DNA of 64,000 bases, taken from contig NZ_JAGGDJ010000012.1 of assembly GCF_017652985.1 (NCBI RefSeq), positions 1 to 64,000 on the forward strand. Reading direction: 5' to 3'. The notes below the pieces were generated by a model, which was not told the DNA's origin, did no database searches, and was given only the letters and a program-made list of their open reading frames with translations. How positions within the stretch are numbered: the first letter of the stretch is position 1; each line of letters opens with the position of its first letter. Below are positions 9,619 to 18,621 of this stretch, piece after piece. Source of the DNA: Paenibacillus artemisiicola. Its GTDB lineage: Bacteria > Bacillota > Bacilli > Paenibacillales > Paenibacillaceae. Made by a program: the position numbers and the translations under genes.

Positions 9619-10694
9619 TACGGTGCAACCTCCCCTTCACTTCGTTTCGATGCATCCCACAGTCCCCATAAGTACATAATGCCAAGCGCGCGATCATAGA
9701 GCCCGTACCCCGGTCTGCACTGTTCGCCCCAAATATGCCGGCCGTGATCCGGACGGCAGAAGCCCTCAAAGCCATTACGCGCCAACGCATCGACAATGCC
9801 GGCAATATCGACAGTTCCGTCGCACGTTCGATGCGAGGTTTCGATAAAATCGCCGTTCTCGTACACGCGCACATTTCGGATATGCGCGAACGGAATCCGA
9901 TCTGCAAATTCATTCACGATTGCGACGATGTCGTTGGCCGGGTTAGCCCCGAGTGACCCGCTGCACATCGTAAGTCCGTTATAGGGACTGTCAAACAGGT
10001 CTAGGTAGCGCCGGATGTTCGCTTGATTCGTTATTAATCGCGGCAATCCGAAGATCGGCCATGGCGGATCATCCGGATGTATGACCATGACGATGTCGTG
10101 TTGGGCTGCGAACGGAATGATCTCATTCAGAAAATAGCCGGCGTTCGACCAAAGCTGCTCTTCCGTAATGCCTTGATACGCCGCGAACAATTCGGTCAAG
10201 CGAGCCATACGCTCTGGCTCCCATCCAGGCATCGTGAAGTTTTGGTTCGCGTTGATTCGTTCTGCTTGTTCCGATGGATCCATCTCGGCCGCCTTTTGAT
10301 GTTCATAGAATAAAGCAGTGGACCCGTCTTCCATTTCCTTGTGCAACTCGGTACGGACCCAGTCGAAGACGGGCATAAAATTATAGCAGATAACCTTTAC
10401 GCCGACCTGCGCCAATTTGGCGATCGTCTTCTTGTAATTGTCGAGATATCGGTCGCGACTCGGCAATCCGAGCTTGATATCTTCGTGAATGTTTACGCTC
10501 TCAACGACTTTCGTGTGCAAACCGATCCTATCGGCTGCTTGCTTGACCTCCAAAATCTTAGCCATCGGCCATTCTTCGCCCGCCGGCACGTCATGTAGCG
10601 CCCAGACAATCCCCTCCACGCCCGGGATCTGTTTGATTTGCTTCAACGTCACGGTATCGTTGCCTTCGCCGAACCAACGGAATACCATTTTCAT
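9618..10694 (-). CDS. uxuA: Mannonate dehydratase
   Basis: UxuA dehydrates D-mannonate to 2-keto-3-deoxygluconate in the glucuronate pathway. The 358-aa protein begins [20 protein letters not shown] and contains [42 protein letters not shown] (metal and substrate region) and [12 protein letters not shown], all typical of UxuA. It is full length. It precedes the SDR gene with a one-base overlap and follows the GH2 gene, so it is inside the xylan/uronate operon. Confidence 0.95.
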   Translation of the reverse strand: MKMVFRWFGEGNDTVTLKQIKQIPGVEGIVWALHDVPAGEEWPMAKILEVKQAADRIGLHTKVVESVNIHEDIKLGLPSRDRYLDNYKKTIAKLAQVGVKVICYNFMPVFDWVRTELHKEMEDGSTALFYEHQKAAEMDPSEQAERINANQNFTMPGWEPERMARLTELFAAYQGITEEQLWSNAGYFLNEIIPFAAQHDIVMVIHPDDPPWPIFGLPRLITNQANIRRYLDLFDSPYNGLTMCSGSLGANPANDIVAIVNEFADRIPFAHIRNVRVYENGDFIETSHRTCDGTVDIAGIVDALARNGFEGFCRPDHGRHIWGEQCRPGYGLYDRALGIMYLWGLWDASKRSEGEVAP

Positions 10695-10734
10695 ATTCAG
10701 TCTCGCCCACTTTTAATAAGAATGTCGCTTCGCC

Positions 10735-13700
10735 TCATTTTTCAAATTGGAACCAGCCAAAATCGAATTGACTCCCCGGCAGGAAGACGAAGGTGACAGT
10801 TTGCAGACCGGTGACGGGCACCAGCTCAAAGACGCGCTCTTCATAGCCCGCGGATTGTGTGAATTCGATTAGCTGCACGCTTTCACCCTCCTGGCCCAGG
10901 AACCGGATTTGGATCGAATTGCAAGCAATTGGCGAATGACCCTTAAGGACGAGCTTCATCGTCCCGCCAGATACAAAATCCATATCGCTGAAGACAAGGG
11001 ATACATTGTTACCGATCCCTTCCACGGCATGCTCCGCGATCCTGAACGTATCGCCGTATATGCCGTCGCATTCCGCGGCGTTGATGCGCCCGTAGGCTCT
11101 GTTCCCGGATTCGAACGTAAACCCTTTGATATGCACCTTCTTATGCAGAACGAAACAAATCGACGTGATGCCGTGCAGCCGTTTGGACAGCTTATACGTC
11201 GCTTCCTGGTACACATTCCACTTGGAATCCTTCTGATAGATCACGTCAGCAAGCAGCACGCTGCCTGCTTCGCCGGGCATGCCTTCCCATATCTGCATCT
11301 CGTACGGCTCGCTGTTCAGCGCGAAGATCGGGATGGTGATGCTGTCCGATCCGTATGAGCCGAAGTCGAGATCGCGGAAGCCCACCTGGGTTTCGCCGTC
11401 CCTGCTCGTTGCTACGCCTCTTTCGTTGCCGTTGCCGACCTCTCCTTTGCTGTAATCATACAAGCCTGCGGAGACAAATCCGTACGGGTCCTTATACGCC
11501 GTGCCGAGCCCGACCGCTTTAAATTCCAGCTGGGAAATGAGCTTCGTCTTATCCGTGCCGTTCTTGCTCATGCAGCGAACACGGAATTCGCCGTCGCCAA
11601 GCGCGGTGATCTTAGCTTCGAGATCGTTCGCTTCGACTGTCGCGATATTGGACGTAATGCCGGTTTCATTGACGACGCGCCATTCCACGTCCGGATACGA
11701 CGTATCCGCAGGATACAGCTTCGCGTGCACCGTCACCTCTCTTCGCGCTGCATCGAACATCTGCCCGTCCGTGCAAAGGAGCTCCATCTTGCGCAGCGGA
11801 ATCTCCCGCAGACTGGTCATGTTACCCGGCAGCGAACGGTTGCCCGTGGTGGCTGCGATCCCCTTTAAGGCTTCCGCGCCGACCGGAAGTGACTCAAATT
11901 CCGCCGACCGGCTCTTCATGCCTTCGGAGGAAACCTCGATCCGAATCTTGCCGGGCACCGTCTTTGCCCCAATGATCGCCATCAGTTTGCCGCTGAACAA
12001 GCGCCGGCTGACGCCCTTATACGGATCGTAATCGGTGCTGTCTCCGTTATCGAGACCGAGGAGCCGACCGGCTCCCGTCACTTCGACGTGGACGCGATTG
12101 TTGGCATTCTCTACGGGATGGCCCTCTTCATCCGCCATACCGATCTCCACGAAGATCAAGTCGGTACCGTCGGCCCGGAGCGTATCCTTGTCCGCCTGTA
12201 GCCGTAAGGCCCTCGCGTCACCGAAGGATTGCTTCACCTCGCTTGCAATGACAAGTCCGTTTTCATCGTACGCAAGCGCCTTTAATTCCCCCGCTACGTA
12301 CGGAAGCTTCCACCAGCCGACCAGCTGCGTACCATGCGCATGGTCGATATCGAGGACTCCGACTGAGACGCCATTACAAAACAATTCGATCCTCGGTGCG
12401 TTCGAGCATACGCGAACGTCGATCATCTGGCCCGGATTGAAGTCCCAGTACGGGAAAATATGAACCATCGGATTCGTTTTGTAATCCGTCCAAGCCGACT
12501 GATAGATATAGTAGGAATCCTTCTTAAACGTAGCAGTGTCGATCTGACCAAAATACGAATTTTTTGTATGGTACGGCGTCGGTTCGCCGATATAGTCGAA
12601 GCCGGTCCAGATAAATTGACCGAGCGAAAACGGCGCGTCGCGCTCTGCGAGTATGCAGGCCTCCGCCGACTTGGCCCCCCAGCTCGTCGCACTGTTGCCG
12701 AGCGCGGAGCACTGCTCATCATCGTCGGCCAGGAGGGACTTTTCGAACGGAAAATGGTAAATTCCCCGGCTTTGGACGACGGAAGCGGTCTCGCTGCCGT
12801 AGATAATCCAATCCGGATGCTCCGCATGATGATCGGCGTAATATTTCTCGGCGTAATTATAGCCGGCGACCTTCACGATGTTCGCGCAGCGCTGCGCATT
12901 CTCCCACGGCATGTAATTCGAGCCAATCGTCACCACGGCGTTGCCGAGCGGATCATGTTTACGAACTTCGTCCATCAGCATGCGCGTGAGCTCCTGCCCT
13001 TTCTCGTCGGCATGGGTATCGTAAATCTCGTTTCCGATGCTCCACATCAGCAGACTCGGATGATTGCGGTCTCGCTTCACCCAGCTTCGTACGTCGAGCC
13101 GCCCCCAGTCCCGGAAGAAGCGCGCATAATCAAAGCGGGTCTTCGGCCGCTCCCACATGTCGAAGGCTTCCGAGACGACGAGCAGCCCCATCTCGTCCGC
13201 CAGCTCCATCAGCTCCGGCGCGGGCATGTTATGGGCCGTGCGGATTGCATTGGCGCCCATGTCCTTTAAGATCCGAAACCGTCGACGCACCGCCTCCTTG
13301 TTAAACGCCGCTCCGAGCGCGCCGAGATCATGATGCTCGCAGACGCCGTTCAGCTTCATCCGCCGGCCGTTCAAGCGGAAGCCATCATCAGGGGTAAGCT
13401 CGATCTCCCTGAACCCGATTCGCGTCTCGACGGTCTCAATAACTTCCAATTCCCGATTTCCGGTCCGTTCTTCCGTAGCGACCAATTGCAGCTCGGTTAT
13501 GACTCGGTACAAATGCGGTTCCTCCGTATTCCAAACCTGCGGATTATCAATCTGCAGCGTCTGCCGATCATGAATAACTGGCTCATGTTCCGCCGCAATC
13601 AGCCCGCTAACGACGGCTACCGTCTTGTCCTTGTACAGAATCGTATGGGTTAGCCGTGCGTCTTCGACCAGATTTATTTCGGTCTCGATTTCGATCCGCC

Positions 13701-14178
13701 AACGATCCTCTTCCCGGCTCGTGACGATGTAGATGCCGTCCGTTGTAATATGGCTGCGCGCCCTTGTCTTCAGCCAGACATTCCGATAGATGCCTGCGCC
13801 CGAGTACCAGCGGCTGTTTGGGCTGTGGTGCACGACCTTTAGCAAAATTTCATTGCCGCCTATAGCAAGTGCATCCGTGATGTCATGCTCGAACGAGGAA
13901 TACCCGTATTTCCATTCCCCGATCCATTGGCCGTTCACGTAAAGCGTAGAATCCATATACACGCCGTCGAAGCTTAACAGCACCCGGTTCGCGTCGTTCG
14001 CGCGCTCATATTGCCTGCGGTACCAGCCGATGCTGTTCTCGTAGAGATTCAACGTATCGTAGATGAGCCAATCATGGGGAAGATCCACCGGTTCGAAGGT
14101 GAGCCCCGCGCAAGTATCGGTGTCCAGACCGCTTTTGGCAAATTCCCAGCCGTCGTTAAACAATCGTTTCTGATTCAC
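10735..14178 (-). CDS. Large glycoside hydrolase family 2 enzyme (beta-galactosidase-like)
   Basis: A 1147-aa protein without a signal peptide. In order: a GH2 sugar-binding domain (FNDGWEFAKSGLD; LPHDWLIYDTLN), an immunoglobulin-like domain and the TIM barrel, with acid/base Glu in LLMWSIGNEIYDTH (about residue 383) and nucleophile Glu in IIYGSETASVV (about residue 463). Long C-terminal beta-sandwich regions follow, with a final carbohydrate-binding-like domain. The start is GTG at 14178 behind AGGAAG. GH2 covers beta-galactosidase, beta-glucuronidase and others. The operon suggests action on a xylan side-chain oligosaccharide, but specificity cannot be read here. Confidence 0.85.
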   Translation of the reverse strand: MNQKRLFNDGWEFAKSGLDTDTCAGLTFEPVDLPHDWLIYDTLNLYENSIGWYRRQYERANDANRVLLSFDGVYMDSTLYVNGQWIGEWKYGYSSFEHDITDALAIGGNEILLKVVHHSPNSRWYSGAGIYRNVWLKTRARSHITTDGIYIVTSREEDRWRIEIETEINLVEDARLTHTILYKDKTVAVVSGLIAAEHEPVIHDRQTLQIDNPQVWNTEEPHLYRVITELQLVATEERTGNRELEVIETVETRIGFREIELTPDDGFRLNGRRMKLNGVCEHHDLGALGAAFNKEAVRRRFRILKDMGANAIRTAHNMPAPELMELADEMGLLVVSEAFDMWERPKTRFDYARFFRDWGRLDVRSWVKRDRNHPSLLMWSIGNEIYDTHADEKGQELTRMLMDEVRKHDPLGNAVVTIGSNYMPWENAQRCANIVKVAGYNYAEKYYADHHAEHPDWIIYGSETASVVQSRGIYHFPFEKSLLADDDEQCSALGNSATSWGAKSAEACILAERDAPFSLGQFIWTGFDYIGEPTPYHTKNSYFGQIDTATFKKDSYYIYQSAWTDYKTNPMVHIFPYWDFNPGQMIDVRVCSNAPRIELFCNGVSVGVLDIDHAHGTQLVGWWKLPYVAGELKALAYDENGLVIASEVKQSFGDARALRLQADKDTLRADGTDLIFVEIGMADEEGHPVENANNRVHVEVTGAGRLLGLDNGDSTDYDPYKGVSRRLFSGKLMAIIGAKTVPGKIRIEVSSEGMKSRSAEFESLPVGAEALKGIAATTGNRSLPGNMTSLREIPLRKMELLCTDGQMFDAARREVTVHAKLYPADTSYPDVEWRVVNETGITSNIATVEANDLEAKITALGDGEFRVRCMSKNGTDKTKLISQLEFKAVGLGTAYKDPYGFVSAGLYDYSKGEVGNGNERGVATSRDGETQVGFRDLDFGSYGSDSITIPIFALNSEPYEMQIWEGMPGEAGSVLLADVIYQKDSKWNVYQEATYKLSKRLHGITSICFVLHKKVHIKGFTFESGNRAYGRINAAECDGIYGDTFRIAEHAVEGIGNNVSLVFSDMDFVSGGTMKLVLKGHSPIACNSIQIRFLGQEGESVQLIEFTQSAGYEERVFELVPVTGLQTVTFVFLPGSQFDFGWFQFEK

Positions 14179-14201
14179 GAGTTACAACTTCCTTTCTACG
14201 C

Positions 14202-15068
14202 TTAGCCTTTGGTGCCCGTTACGGCGATGCCTTCGATGAAATAGCGCTGTGCGAACAAATAGATCAGGATGATCGGCACCAGGGACATGGTCGTCGCCGC
14301 CAAAATCAGCGGATAATCCGCCCCATTCACCTGCTGAAAATAGCGAATGCCCATTTGAATCGTGTACAGCTTTTCTTTGCTCAAGTAGATTAAAGGCTGG
14401 AGAAAATCGTTCCACGAGCCGAGTAGGCTGAATATACCCAGCGTCACGAGCGCCGGTTTCGCCAGAGGCAGCACGATCCGGAAGAAGATCCCGAATTCCG
14501 AGCAGCCGTCGATACGAGCGGACTCGTTCAGGTCATGCGGCAGTTGAACGAAAAATTGCCGTAGCAGAAAGACGCCGTACGGGCTGAACAAATGGAGCAG
14601 AATCAACGCCCAATGCGTATTGACCAGGTGCAGGTTATTCAGGATTCTGAATTGCGGAATCATAATCGCTTGCCCCGGGATCATCATCGTCGCCAGATAG
14701 AGCATAAACAATTTATTGCTCCCCGGAAATTTCAGCTTTGCGAAGGCATACGCCGCAAGAGATGCGGATATGAGTGATCCGGCTGTCGACAGGACCGATA
14801 TTTTGATCGTGTTCCAATAGAACGTCCCGAAGGGGATCTTCTTCCATACGTCGCTATAATTCGACCACAACGGCTTCGCGGGTATAAGCTGCATGGAATG
14901 CTGGAAGATGGTCGCCTGGTTTTTGAGCGAGCCTGACAGCATCCATACAAAGGGCAGGACGGTAATGACGCATACAAGCAGAAGCAAGAGATACGTCCAC
15001 CCGTTCCGAAGGACCTGCTTCGTGCCGAGACCGGCCGATTTGGATTGATTGCTCGCTGACAACTCCAC
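14202..15068 (-). CDS. Carbohydrate ABC transporter permease, MalG/LplC type
   Basis: A 288-aa inner-membrane permease with about six helices and the EAA-type loop LNESARIDGCSEFGIFFRIV, the ATPase contact of CUT1 importers. The C-terminal FAQRYFIEGIAVTGTKG is typical of MalG/YtcP/LplC proteins. The start is a GTG with AAGGAGC upstream. It lies directly after the MalF-type permease and before the GH2 gene. No ATPase gene is in the operon, so a shared MsmX-like ATPase encoded elsewhere is likely, as in other CUT1 systems of Bacillales. Confidence 0.92.
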   Translation of the reverse strand: MELSASNQSKSAGLGTKQVLRNGWTYLLLLLVCVITVLPFVWMLSGSLKNQATIFQHSMQLIPAKPLWSNYSDVWKKIPFGTFYWNTIKISVLSTAGSLISASLAAYAFAKLKFPGSNKLFMLYLATMMIPGQAIMIPQFRILNNLHLVNTHWALILLHLFSPYGVFLLRQFFVQLPHDLNESARIDGCSEFGIFFRIVLPLAKPALVTLGIFSLLGSWNDFLQPLIYLSKEKLYTIQMGIRYFQQVNGADYPLILAATTMSLVPIILIYLFAQRYFIEGIAVTGTKG

Positions 15069-15086
15069 GATATGGCGCTCCTTTCA

Positions 15087-15956
15087 TCAGTAGGTGACCC
15101 AACGCTTCTGGACTCTCAGTTGAATCAGCGTCAGGATCAGGATAATTATGAACAAGACATAGGACATAGCCGAGGCAGATCCGAAGCGGTAGTTCTGGAA
15201 GGCCGTGTTGTAAATATAGTAGACGAGCACGTTCGTCGATCTTCCCGGGCCGCCTTGCGTCATCGCCATGACGGTATCGAAGACCTGGAACGATCCAATA
15301 ATCCCGGTCACCGTGCAGAAGAAAATAACCGGCGACAACCCCGGGAGCGTCACATGCAGAAACTGCTTGAACCGATTTGCTCCGTCGAGCTCGGCGGCTT
15401 CGTACAGCTGGCGGGGCACGCCCTGCAGACCGGCAAATAGAATAACGGCACTGTATCCGACGCTTTTCCAAATGCTGACCATCATAACAGCCGGCAGCGC
15501 GAGCGAGGTTGAAGCAAGCCAAATCGGCGGATCACTGACGCCGAAAAGACGCAAAATCGTATTAATCGGCCCATACTGCGTGAACATCGCGGCCCAAATA
15601 ATGCCGACAGCGATGGAAGCCGTAATATTCGGAAAGAAATAGAGGACGCGGAACGCTTTGATCCCCCGCACCTTCACGTTCATCACGAGCGCGAGCAGGA
15701 TGGAAATAACGACGGTCAGCGGTACGGTGACTGCCGTATAGTAGATATTGTTTCGCAGCGAAATGCCGAAGGTGTCGTCCGTCAGCAGATCCCGGTAGTT
15801 GTCAAGACCGATGAATTTAATCGGCGTCAGACCGTCCCACTTCGTAAAGCTCAAATAAAGCGAATCGAGAATCGGGTATAAAACAAACACGAGCAAGCCG
15901 ACCAGACTCGGTGCCAGGAACAAATACGCGATCATGTAGTGTTTGAAGCGGAGCAT
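15087..15956 (-). CDS. Carbohydrate ABC transporter permease, MalF/LplB type
   Basis: A 289-aa permease with six predicted helices. It begins MLRFKHYMIAYLFLAPSLVG and has the EAA loop LYEAAELDGANRFKQFLHVT followed by LPGLSPVIFF. ATG 15956 is chosen because GAGAGGGAAG lies just upstream and the N-terminus then matches the family; the frame continues to 16001. It forms the heteromeric channel with the downstream permease for aldouronate or xylo-oligosaccharide uptake, the substrate being inferred from context. Confidence 0.92.
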   Translation of the reverse strand: MLRFKHYMIAYLFLAPSLVGLLVFVLYPILDSLYLSFTKWDGLTPIKFIGLDNYRDLLTDDTFGISLRNNIYYTAVTVPLTVVISILLALVMNVKVRGIKAFRVLYFFPNITASIAVGIIWAAMFTQYGPINTILRLFGVSDPPIWLASTSLALPAVMMVSIWKSVGYSAVILFAGLQGVPRQLYEAAELDGANRFKQFLHVTLPGLSPVIFFCTVTGIIGSFQVFDTVMAMTQGGPGRSTNVLVYYIYNTAFQNYRFGSASAMSYVLFIIILILTLIQLRVQKRWVTY

Positions 15957-16004
15957 GACTTCCCTCTCTTCCCCGCAAGGTTGCGGCGTAGTAAACAGCA
16001 AAGC

Positions 16005-16028
16005 TCCCTGCCCGCGGCCGGGCAGGGA
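16005..16028 (-). terminator. GC-rich intercistronic hairpin after the binding-protein gene
   Basis: TCCCTGCCC pairs with GGGCAGGGA, giving a near-perfect palindrome between the binding protein and permease genes, with a weak T-rich tail leftward. It probably protects or partly terminates the message so that binding protein exceeds permease, as is common in ABC operons. Confidence 0.65.
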
Positions 16029-16038
16029 ATCTGCGCAG

Positions 16039-17391
16039 CTACTTGACTTCTTTCTTGATACGGTCCTCGATGTTCTGCATGGTTTTATCCAACGATTGCT
16101 TCTTCAGCAAATACAGGGAGGACTCTTCCTTCATGATGTTCATGCCTTGGTTGTACAGTGGATCCATCGGCACTTGGCTCAAGACCTTGGTATTGTCGGA
16201 GAAAATGCCCGCATGCTCCGGCGTCGTCACTTTGGTTAGAAAGGCCTGCTTCACAGCATCCGAGCTCCATGGCGTCAGCAGTCCGTTGCCAGCAATGATT
16301 TTTGCCGCTTCCTCGGAAGCAATGAATGTCGCAAGCTTCTTTGACGCATCCATGTTTTCCGTTTCCTTGTTCACCATGACAACGGCGAAGGAGCCTGTCG
16401 TGGCCGGCTCTGAATCTTTCCAGTGCGGAAGCGGAGCTATGTCGTAGTTCAGCTTCACGCCCTTTTGCTGGATAGCGTCGTTCAACTGCTGAACGGCCCA
16501 GTCGCCGTTCCACATCATGGCAGTGTTTCCTTGCAGGAATCGTCCCGCGTAATCGGCACCCGCGTTGCCGACGAGCTCTCCGAACGGCTGCTGCGCTCCA
16601 TCCGTGTAGGTCAGATTGAAGTAATATTCCATGACCTGTTTGAATTTCGGCAGCTCCTCAGGGTTTAACGGATTATTCGCACCTTCAATGTTCGCCAGCA
16701 CTCGCCACCAGGTATTGTCGGACTGATAGCTCATGGAGCCGTATGTTTTGTTTTGCCCGCTTCCACTTGTCAGTTTTTTGGCAGTATCCGCATATTGGTC
16801 CCATGTCCAAGAGGCATCCGGATAGGTGAGGCCTGCTTTATCGAACAGATCCTTGTTATAATAGAGCATCCATTTGCTTGTCCGGTACGGAAGACCAAAA
16901 ATATGGTCGTCAAATTTGAGCTGCCCGATCGGCTCGCTAATCCCGGCAAGATCTGGCGAACTCGTAATGTCGTCCAACGGCTCGAGCACCTGCTTGGATA
17001 CGTATTCCGCAAGATTGGAAGTGGATTGCGTGGCGAATACGTCCATGTCGCCGCCGCCAGTCGACAGATTCACGAGGATCTTCTGGATATAGTCGCTGCT
17101 CGGCACGTAGCTGGCATTGACTTTGATGTTCGGGTATTTCTGCTGGAAAGCGCTTAATATTTGATCCATGTAAGGCTGCTCGTCGGTCCAGTCGAAATAA
17201 TTGATAGTGACGGGCTTATCGGAAGCGGTATTGGTATCGGTGCCGTTGTTGGTGTCAGCGCCAGTATCGGCGTCTGTCGAATTCGTAGCAGAAGCTTGGC
17301 CGGGGTCATTCGACGAACACGCGGTCAAGACACCAGTGCTCATAACGGTAACAAGCGCGCCTAGCAGCAGCAAATATTTATTTCGTTTCAT
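16039..17391 (-). CDS. Extracellular sugar-binding lipoprotein of a CUT1 ABC importer
   Basis: A family 1 solute-binding protein of about 450 aa. It starts MKRNKYLLLLGALVTVMSTG and has the lipobox LTAC with Cys25, followed by a Ser/Asp/Thr-rich linker, so it is anchored outside the membrane. Typical motifs are YFDWTDEQPYMDQILSAF, LPYRTSKWMLYYNKDLFDKA and GNTAMMWNGDW. ATG 17391 is chosen as the lipoprotein signal begins there behind GGGGG; the frame runs to 17442. It is the first transporter gene of the xylan operon. A fragment related to its C-terminus sits at 25473-25660. Confidence 0.93.
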   Translation of the reverse strand: MKRNKYLLLLGALVTVMSTGVLTACSSNDPGQASATNSTDADTGADTNNGTDTNTASDKPVTINYFDWTDEQPYMDQILSAFQQKYPNIKVNASYVPSSDYIQKILVNLSTGGGDMDVFATQSTSNLAEYVSKQVLEPLDDITSSPDLAGISEPIGQLKFDDHIFGLPYRTSKWMLYYNKDLFDKAGLTYPDASWTWDQYADTAKKLTSGSGQNKTYGSMSYQSDNTWWRVLANIEGANNPLNPEELPKFKQVMEYYFNLTYTDGAQQPFGELVGNAGADYAGRFLQGNTAMMWNGDWAVQQLNDAIQQKGVKLNYDIAPLPHWKDSEPATTGSFAVVMVNKETENMDASKKLATFIASEEAAKIIAGNGLLTPWSSDAVKQAFLTKVTTPEHAGIFSDNTKVLSQVPMDPLYNQGMNIMKEESSLYLLKKQSLDKTMQNIEDRIKKEVK

Positions 17392-17463
17392 GCTGGTAAA
17401 CCCCCGTCGATAGATTCGATGTCGCGACCATCTATGCTTCATTTTATCGGTGGCCAGAGTCTT

Positions 17464-17479
17464 TGAAAACGGTTTAACA
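17464..17479. promoter_or_regulatory. Candidate catabolite-responsive element (cre)
   Basis: TGAAAACGGTTTAACA, about 75 bp upstream of the binding-protein start, resembles the CcpA operator (TGNAANCGNNNNCA) with imperfect right half. Glucose repression of a xylan operon would be expected; the match is moderate. Confidence 0.35.
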
Positions 17480-17580
17480 TTCGGAAAAAGGAACTATTCT
17501 TCGGCACTTGCTCCCAGCATCACAAGGACAAACAGCCCTCCGCATTTCGGGAAGGCCATGACTAAGTATTCGTTTAGCGG

Positions 17581-18597
17581 TTAAGTCTGGAGGTTCCGAT
17601 ATTCCGTCGGCGTCATACCGAGGAAGATTTTAAACATTTTACTGAAGGACCTTGGATCCTTGTATCCTAGATATTCGGAGACATACGTAATCTTGACGGT
17701 AGGATCCGCCAGCATGGTTTTGGCTTGTTCGATCTTCATGCGAGTCACGTAATGAATGAACGTCTCACCGCTCTTTTCTTTGAAGTATTCGCTGAAGTAG
17801 GTTGGATTGAAATGCACATAATCCGCGACCTCCGCGAGCGTCAGCGGATGCTGCAAATGTGTCTTGATATAGTCCTTTACCAATCGAATGATTTTTAAAT
17901 TGTTGGTTTCCTTCTCTTCCACACCCTTGATAAGCGTGAACCGGATGCGGATCGCATGCTGGATCGCAGATAAATTACTCACGTCGTTCGAGGTCAGTAG
18001 CACATCCTTGTCAAAGCCGTGAATCCGGTGCTTGCTGAAGAAGTGATTCGCAATGCGGCGGATCTCGTCCACGTACGCTGTCATGGTCATGCATCCGCCG
18101 AACGAAGCCTGCCCCTCTTCGATAGCGCCTGCAACCCGCTCGGCATCGAAGGATTCCAGCGCGTTTAACAGGTGGAATTCGAATTGTTGAAGCTTTGCAT
18201 GCTGCGAATCGGAACGCATGGTGATGCTCAAGAAGTCCTTCTTGAAATTCGTGAACACGGCGAGGATGTCATTATCATGAACCGGCTTTAGTAAATAATC
18301 GTACGCCCTCAAGCGAAGTGCGCTTTGCATCAATGCAAATTCGTCATATCCGGTCAAGAAAACGACAGGGATTCGGTACCCCTGCCTAGTTAGCTCGTCC
18401 AGCGTTTCGATGCCATCTCGTCCGGGCATCTTGATATCGCAAAAGATCAAATCAAACGCGGCTTGCTTGATCCGTTCGACCGCGTCTAATCCGTTCGATG
18501 CTTCTTCAATTTTCCACTCGGTGCTTAATCGCTCCACCATACGCACGATGCCTTTTCGAATCAGCCATTCGTCATCGACAATAAATAAACGCAGCAT
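17581..18597 (-). CDS. AraC-type response regulator (YesN-like)
   Basis: A 338-aa response regulator. The receiver domain (residues 1-120) has the acidic pocket VDDEW, phospho-acceptor Asp in LIFCDIKMPGRDG, and Lys in YLLKPVHDND. The C-terminal AraC/XylS double helix-turn-helix (about 235-335) includes LAEVADYVHFNPTYFSEYFK and VSEYLGYKDPRSFSKMFK. Its start lies 24 bp from the sensor kinase stop, so the pair is an operon. By position and family it should activate the adjacent xylan transporter operon. Confidence 0.93.
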   Translation of the reverse strand: MLRLFIVDDEWLIRKGIVRMVERLSTEWKIEEASNGLDAVERIKQAAFDLIFCDIKMPGRDGIETLDELTRQGYRIPVVFLTGYDEFALMQSALRLRAYDYLLKPVHDNDILAVFTNFKKDFLSITMRSDSQHAKLQQFEFHLLNALESFDAERVAGAIEEGQASFGGCMTMTAYVDEIRRIANHFFSKHRIHGFDKDVLLTSNDVSNLSAIQHAIRIRFTLIKGVEEKETNNLKIIRLVKDYIKTHLQHPLTLAEVADYVHFNPTYFSEYFKEKSGETFIHYVTRMKIEQAKTMLADPTVKITYVSEYLGYKDPRSFSKMFKIFLGMTPTEYRNLQT

Positions 18598-18621
18598 TTT
18601 AATTCACCTCTCCAAGTCTAT

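Noticed and set aside
12460..13269. A 269-codon open frame on the plus strand inside the GH2 gene
   Set aside because: It is antisense to a clearly coding GH2 frame with catalytic motifs; GC-rich codon bias creates long opposite frames. No ribosome site and no recognisable product.
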